Positions 58,505-64,000 of a stretch of DNA of 64,000 bases are shown piece by piece. The notes below the pieces were generated by a model, which had not been told where the DNA came from, ran no database searches, and was given only the letters and a program-made list of their open reading frames with translations. Made by a program: the position numbers and the translations under genes. The DNA comes from Cladorhizidae sp. MBARI D1340-BT2 (Eukaryota > Porifera > Demospongiae > Poecilosclerida > Cladorhizidae): contig JAQNBH010000010.1 in assembly GCA_028752905.1 (NCBI GenBank), positions 11,092,993-11,156,992 of the forward strand, in the 5' to 3' direction. Position 1 is the stretch's first letter. Each line of letters opens with the position of its first letter.

Positions 58505-60900
58505 TTATAAGAATCTTAGACGATGTAGATGTTTACGTGCAAATACATTAAGAACTTCTTCAACATCAATGTTAATACTATAATGAATGTGGACTAAGGC
58601 CAATCCATTAAGTCTTTCTTCCCCCTTTGATGAGCGAATGTATGTTTTCAGCCTCTTGAGTGCTCCAAAAGAATGCTCACACTCATATGTGCTGACAGGA
58701 AGTGTGCAATGATCTTGAGCATCTTGGTGATGTTTGGAAATAGAACTTTGTCCCTAACTTGCAAAGTCTTGAGAGCTGTTTTAGGTAAACAAACCTGATT
58801 TCTCCACCACCTCTCCCACACATCAAGTTCAGCAATAATAAAATCTGATTCAACATCATCAGCATAAGCATAGCAAAAGGCCATGAAATCCTTCTTCCAG
58901 GTTGTATTATGTAGCACAGGTATTACTGCATTGCCACCTGGTATATGCTGTTGACCATCAGTAAATCTGTTACCGATTTGAAGGATAATGTGGTCCAGAA
59001 AAGGTATAGACAGACACCTCCGATAATATTTCTCCACACTCTCAGCAGGCACGTTTCCTCTATTTCTCTGTGGGCAACATAAACGTGGAATCTTCATTTC
59101 TGTATCAAACTTTTCAGCCACTTCCTCAGCAGTGTCAAGTCACTTTCTGTGGTAGTCTAAAACTCTGCACGAGGGTCTTTTTTACAATTTCTACATTTCT
59201 ATATGCCTGATCAAGTTCAATTGACTTTCCCTGCAATTTGATAGTGAGGCCTCTGGTATATGCTAGAATCTCTTTGCAGACAATCAGGGACATAATGAAA
59301 TCACTTTGAGTGATAGCATGAAATAAGCCATTAGGTTTTGAAATACTTTCTGTATTAAAGGATCGCAGTCATTTCTTATGTAGGGTCCAAGCTCACTACA
59401 ACCGGGCAGTATATGGTGTCCAACGAGTCAAGTCTTTCGATCTGTCTATACACAAATATAATATAATGGCAATAATATTCTTGTGGAAATAAATTATTTT
59501 ATCACCTTGTTCTGCACAAGTCGATCAACTTGTGCTTTGACTGTGAACACAATCCAGTAATTTTAACATCAAACACAGCATGTCTCTTTGGAGAAAAGTA
59601 AAAAAAAATGAAACTTCTGTCACAGTGCCCATCATATTTCTCACCATCGGCTGTATAGATTTCTGTAAATTGAGAGAATTTTTTTTAATACAATATGTAG
59701 CGTATAGAACAAGCTTTCATCACACACAAGTTAAGTTTATGGCTTGTGCAGTGGCATGAGGATAGGGTTGCTTAATCCTAGCAGCAGCTCCTCTTTACTA
59801 CCTGAATATTACCAGCACCATCATCGTACTGTCCTCTACATAAATAGAATAATAATAACTGGGAGCAACATAGATATGCACTCTATCATACCTGCAATAT
59901 GACATATCCAAACCTAACTTGGTGATGAATTCTGTGATTGTTCTTGCAATAGCTTTCCTTGCATGCAAGAAATCCTAAAAAATCTGCTCTAATTTCATTA
60001 TAAACTTCACTATTATAAGAACAGTCAATTGTTCTATATTACTGCTTTATCTCCCATTATAGTGAAGTATTTAGATCTTTTACTATCAAATCACGAACAT
60101 ATTCTCCACATCAGTTAATAATATGTTCATTTTCAATTGTTTTCGACCTGTAGGTTGCATTTTTTTAAATATTCTCTAGCTGAGACTCCAAAATCTTGTC
60201 ACCTGATTCAATTAAAAATTCCAGTAACTTCTGAAAATTTTCAAAGTTACTTTCTTCATCAAAATACTGACTATCGTCTTTGTGACCATGCAGTGATATA
60301 TTTTGCATCCCACAAAATATTACAGTTGTCAAAATAGAAGATAGCTTACTTCTATTTTCTTGAATGGTTTTAGCTATAGCTTGATCAATTTGTTGCTGTA
60401 CTGGTGTCCTTCATGGACTTCCAAAATTCTACTGCCATTTTATGAACTTCAGAATTGGACTGGTGCTCTTTAAATGTTCGAGTTGCTGAGGTCCATGTGT
60501 TTATAGTTATGTTTAAGAGCCTATCCAATTTCAGACCCTTTTTACCAGTTTGTTTGGCAAATAATACACGTGGGAGACAGTATGCACCATCCTTTAAAGC
60601 AGAGTATACTACTAACCACAGATATTGTTGAAGCCATTAATTAAATGCTCTCTTGTTACCGTACTCCTTCTTGGGAAATGAAAACTTTTTATGACATCTT
60701 TAAGGACTTCTCATTTATCTTGGGAGTCCATGTTATTAATTGTACCTATGTCTCATACCTGCACCTGATTTGCTGAACTCAGTGATGTAACCTTCTCACT
60801 GTTTCCTTGAGAGACAAGCTCAAGTAGATTCTGATTGATGCTCATGTGAAGTACTACAATCTAAATCATCAGGTAAAACACCATTTATTCTACAGCACCA
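58505..60900 (-). pseudogene. hAT transposase with TTF-type zinc finger (ZMYM1/repressor-like)
   Basis: On the minus strand, N to C: DGAYCLP-like segment in a broken frame near 60600; WTSATRTFKEHQSNSEVHKM near 60490; IDQAIAKTIQENRSKLSSIL, TVIFCGMQNISLHGHKDDSQ and NFQKLLEFLIESGDK (60390-60190); then, after a poorly kept middle, IPRLCCPQRNRGNVPAESVE, KYYRRCLSIPFLDHIILQIG, LPKTALKTLQVRDKVLFPNI and, frame-shifted, CEHSFGALKRLKTYIRSSKG with ERLNGLALVHIHYSINIDVE. The stop is at 58505-58507. This is the hAT lineage related to ZMYM-type and 52-kDa-repressor-like proteins; the C-terminal dimerisation region is the best preserved part. Confidence 0.75.
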
Positions 60901-60979
60901 TTGATTACAAAATAACAGTGACAATTATCTAATTCCATAGATTGTAACTAGCACAATCTTCTAGCTATAGCTATGCAGT

Positions 60980-61311
60980 CAAGAGTTGCCAACTCTCACG
61001 CTTTTATGCTCTGGAGGCTCAGTCTCATGCCAAACCAAACAAATCTGGCATGAGATTTGCGACGTTAGAAGCAGTCATCATAAAAAAGTGACCACACCGT
61101 AGTTTATCTAAATTTGTTGCAGTATTTTCAGCAGGAGATAGGCGAAGAGTATCCTGGAGTCGATCCGGGTACCTGCCACAGTTAATAAGTGAACGATCTA
61201 CAGTGAAATGCCACATAGGGAACAAGTAGCCATTGACTCGCATGCCAGATGTATCTACTATATATATAGTTGAATTACACGCTAGCAATATCATAAAAGT
61301 TGGCAACCCTG
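60980..61311. mobile_element. 332-bp MITE inside the hAT element
   Basis: Left end CAAGAGTTGCCAACT, then TTTTATG; right end, reverse complement, CAGGGTTGCCAACTTTTATG. These are terminal inverted repeats with a 7-bp indel. CAGGGTTGCCAAC is a common hAT-type end. I see no clear target duplication. A 93-codon minus-strand frame (61025-61306) crosses the element, looks like chance and is not called. Confidence 0.6.
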
Positions 61312-61552
61312 CATGATAGCTATTGCTAGAAGTAAGCTATCATTCTGTACTTGTCTGTTATTTTTTTAACCTTGAGCAGCTTTTTTCTTATTTTTCAAGC
61401 CAAAATCAAACAAGTTCTGCACCGGTATTCCTTTTGGCCTTGCTTATATAGTGGTTACCCTTTTTTGATCAATTTAAAAGGTCAGAGGTCACCAAAAATT
61501 TGACTGTCTTCTGGAACACTAAGGAAGACTGCCTAGATCTGCTGGATGGGCC

Positions 61553-62175
61553 ATTCTGATTGTGAATAGGGCAATCACGCTGCAAGTGTCATGTTCGGTT
61601 GCATTCAAAATATCGTCTTGGTTGATAGTGCTGTTGGTTGTTTCATCGGAGGAAATGTTCCTGCCGGCAGTATACTTGATGCATTTACTTATTTACTTGT
61701 TCCACTAGTAGGGCGATCTGGTCCTTGAGCAAAACTACCCCGTTGTGTGTCTCTGAAACAGCTGCAACACTTCGACTTGGGTCATCAAGTGTCATTACTA
61801 ATCGAGCATTCAACACAGCAGCCTCCAGTGTAGTTAGTTCTCCTGTTGCTCTCAGTTGCTACCCCACACTATCTGGTATTCCTGTTACAAACTGGTGTAA
61901 TAATAACTGATTGCGGGCATCTTTCTCTGCCAGCATGGCTTGATCTAGCAACTTCTTAACTTCATGAACAAACACGGATAGTGCTTCTCCCGGTTGCAAC
62001 TTACATTTGTGAAAGTTTTCCAGCGACATAAACTCCGTTGGGCTAAAGGCAGCCGCAATTTCCTTTTTGGCCATAGCGTAATCTCCCTGTTGTTCCAGGC
62101 TGAGTTCAAGCCATAATGCCAGTGCTTCTCATTCCAAGAGGGTCGGGAATTTGCATTCATTTATCGGTTAGCTAT
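61553..62175 (-). pseudogene. Gypsy gag remnant (minus-strand element)
   Basis: On the minus strand: MAKKEIAAAFSPTEFMSLEN, FHKCKLQPGEALSVFVHEVK, KLLDQAMLAEKDARNQLLLH and QFVTGIPDSVG, a typical Gypsy capsid segment. It is followed by AGELTTLEAAVLNARLVMTL-like sequence, and a zinc knuckle CNRT-stop-HLQRDC near 61575-61610. It is cut at 61552 by the hAT insertion. Confidence 0.75.
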
Positions 62176-62264
62176 ACAGCTATCTCATATCTCTGAAAAT
62201 ATTCCCGTTTGGAAAAGGCTTGGGATATATACTGATGTGATGCTCAACCATTCTCTCCTACCAA

Positions 62265-62570
62265 TGTAAGAATCAACAGGTCTCTTAGTATTCAAAGTTT
62301 TGTATATCTGACAAGACATTTACAACTCAACAACTCAGCCCACCTAGCTCAGTCACATGATCACATCTACACATCCATATATGTATATATCCCTGTACAA
62401 TCATCAAGGTGTGTATCATTACAATTATGCAATCATCACTAATTACAATTTCAGTGCAACTGCAATTAGCCTACACTGCCAGAACCATTCTCAACTGCTT
62501 AAACCTTAATGTTACTACTCCCACCAGACTGACAGTTGGTCCCCTTTTATAGGGTGCCGGAGCTGCCACA
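62265..62570 (-). repeat. 5' LTR of the minus-strand Gypsy element
   Basis: On the minus strand it begins TGTGGCAGCTCC (62570), has CCTATAAAAGGGG as a TATA box about 25 bp in, and ends TTCTTACA (62265). It is followed by TTGGTAGGAGAGAATGG in the primer-site position, and gag comes about 100 bp further. No partner LTR was found in the window. Confidence 0.6.
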
Positions 62571-62689
62571 CAAAATATGAGCATATATGGAAATAATAAT
62601 AACGTACTATTCAGATCATTACATTTATGCATTACTTAATCGCAATGTTCTCTCTAACCTACTATGCTAAACGGTCCTTCACAATTTTT

Positions 62690-63925
62690 TTTTTGGTGTC
62701 AGGGAGCCCTGAATGTAACAAGAGCTCTGCTCCCTGACCAATGCTTTCCCTTATTTCAAACTGGTCACTCATCCCAGCAGGCATATCCCCTTGATTGAGC
62801 ATCAGCATTTCTGTTGGCTGTTCCTGAGCCTTGCAATACAGTGCATTGATATGGTTGCAGAGTCAGGGACCAGTTAATCAGACGTCCATTTTCATCTTTG
62901 CTATGTCTAGTTTATGATGGTCAGTCTATATGGTGAACGGCACCCCAGTGAGGTAGACCTTGAAGTTGAAGTGTTTCACTCCCTCCACCACACCCAGGTA
63001 CTCATTTTCTACTGTGGCTTAGTTCCTCTGGTGTAGAAGGGCACTGGTCTGTTGATTCTGCCCTTGTTCAATGGACTGAGCACCAATCCCTATGATGGAC
63101 ATATCGGTCTGCGAGCACAATGGTTTGTCAAAGTACAGTCCCCATAAGTACTTAATTTGAGGTGAGGTCAGGCTTGAGTTTGTCTAATACCTCGCTGTGC
63201 TCTTGTTTCCCTGCTACACTGTGTGATGCCTCTTTCTCGGTCAGGTCCGACAACTGCTTTGGCAATTTCTGTATTACACAACCATCCCAAGGAAAATTAT
63301 GACATCTTTCTTCCTTCTGGGTACTTCAAACTCTGTCACTGATCTAACCTTTGGCTTTTTTGGTTGAACTTGACCATTTCCTATGACATGCCCTAGGTAG
63401 CTACACTCTGTCCTGCCACAGTTTCCGAAATACCTTCTCAAAGTTTGCATGTTCTTCCCAGTTTCGACTCCAATTACAACTTAGTTCATGTAGACCTTAG
63501 AAAAGTCCTAGAATTCTTCCGGCATACTGTTCAACATATGCTGAAAGATGGATAGTACCCTCACCAGGTCGAAAAGCTTCACTTGAGGCTTGCACAGTGT
63601 CATCACAAAGGCAGTTTTGGCCTTTTCACTCAGGCTCCACCAGCAGTTCTCGGTAGTCCTTTGTCAAGTTGATCATCTACATGTAGCTATCTGGCCTTGC
63701 TGAGCCTGTCAATCAATTCTTCCTCTCTGGGTATTGGGTAGAGATATGGCTTGATGATCGCATTTAGCTTTTGGTACTGGATACAAAGACATCATGACCC
63801 TTCCTTCTATGGGACTAGCATATCTGGCAAAGCTATTGGCTGTGGTAGGCTTCTATGAGCCCTGCCTGTAGCAGCTGCTTCATCTCTTCCTGCACTGCTG
63901 CATACCTTACTTTGGGAAGTCTGTA
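62690..63925 (-). pseudogene. Second minus-strand Gypsy RT and RNase H relic
   Basis: On the minus strand: YAAVQEEMKQLLQAGLIEAY near 63905-63850; EKAKTAFVMTLCKPQVKLFD; YLGHVIGNGQVQPKKPKVRS near 63400-63340; QTDMSIIGIGAQ and SALLHQRN near 63110-63030; NEYLGVVEGVKHFNFKVYLT near 63005-62950; and TDHHKLDIAKMKMDV near 62920-62880. Stops and frame changes are frequent. It is unlike the other three Gypsy lineages here and ends near 62690 without an LTR. Confidence 0.7.
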
Positions 63926-63928
63926 GGG

Positions 63929-64000
63929 AGGCCCGTACCCAGGGAGGGGTCGAGGGTTTTGATCGAACCCCCTTTCAACTCGCAGAAAAGCTGGTAAGGC
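63929..64000. repeat. Possible end of another transposon at the window edge
   Basis: GAGGCCCGTACCCAGG, then GAGGGGTCGAGGGTTTTGAT and CGAACCCCC, resembles the ends of widespread animal DNA transposons with GGCCCGTA...CCAGG and a GGGTTCGA-type palindrome. The rest lies outside the window. Confidence 0.4.

Larger units (their letters stand above)
58234..61544 (-). mobile_element. hAT transposon nested in the Gypsy element
   Basis: One end is CAGGGGCGGATTTAGAC (58234 on), a well-known hAT end; the other, read on the minus strand from 61544, is CAGCAGATCTAGGCAG, a version with a short deletion. The flanks GTCTGGCC (58226-58233) and GATGGGCC (61545-61552) match at 5 of 8 bases and could be a diverged 8-bp target duplication. 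Gag of the Gypsy is continuous if the segment is removed. It holds a broken transposase and a MITE. Confidence 0.7.
55030..62570 (-). mobile_element. Gypsy LTR retrotransposon on the minus strand, invaded by a hAT element
   Basis: Reading leftwards: LTR (62570-62265), gag, a 3.3-kb hAT insertion (61544-58234), protease, RT, RNase H and integrase, ending about 55030. Gag resumes in register after the hAT: CPIHNQNGP before and DTRQCFMCG after it. All coding parts have stops and frame changes. No left-side (3') LTR was found, so the element is truncated there. Confidence 0.8.

Noticed and set aside
61025..61306. 93-codon minus-strand frame
   Set aside because: It spans the inside of a MITE, and no familiar motif was seen.

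Overview
The window looks like gene-poor, repeat-rich, AT-rich DNA from an invertebrate animal, most likely a sponge. This rests on the mix of decayed Gypsy LTR elements, a Penelope-like element with a GIY-YIG tail, hAT transposases of two or three lineages, an endonuclease-bearing non-LTR retrotransposon, and long TAA microsatellites. The species cannot be fixed from the sequence. I see only one convincing intact host-type gene, an intronless 462-residue type II membrane protein at 45753-47141 that resembles Golgi glycosyltransferases. Everything else recognisable is a broken mobile element, a minisatellite or microsatellite, or a repeated non-coding block.

Layout: 1-824 is the end of a decayed Gypsy pol. 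984-7989 (module A) and 7992-13290 (module B) recur almost letter for letter at 24194-32510 and 37571-41716. The second set has about 5 kb extra between A and B (32511-37570), and its 75-bp minisatellite is expanded from about 3 to about 21 copies. Module A carries a Gypsy element with a truncated left LTR, the same 5-bp target duplication in both copies, a hAT fragment and Penelope terminal relics. Module B is built of diverged units of about 2.5 kb in tandem, and more copies run through 32.5-37.5 kb and 41.7-45.5 kb.

Between the two duplicated sets, 13291-17357 holds two hAT-like pseudogenes. 17480-22209 holds a minus-strand Penelope-derived unit whose TAA tract is split by a segment carrying a nearly intact RT-endonuclease retrotransposon (18326-20816). 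A 362-bp MITE with a perfect 8-bp target duplication follows (22773-23134).

Right of the gene lie an 882-bp MITE flanked by TA, a Gypsy relic, a second Penelope-derived unit with a 2.1-kb TTA-type tract, and a nest of minus-strand elements: a Gypsy element (55.0-62.6 kb) invaded by a hAT element (58.2-61.5 kb) that holds a 332-bp MITE. Another Gypsy relic runs to the right edge.

The most notable signals are: the two Penelope-derived units that start at exactly the same truncated point, carry a TTA tract and end in a hammerhead-like motif; the RT-endonuclease element sitting in TAA repeats, as known for R4/Dong elements; the duplicated modules with their unequal minisatellite; and the isolated intact gene. 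I found no CRISPR, operon or clear tRNA/rRNA gene.
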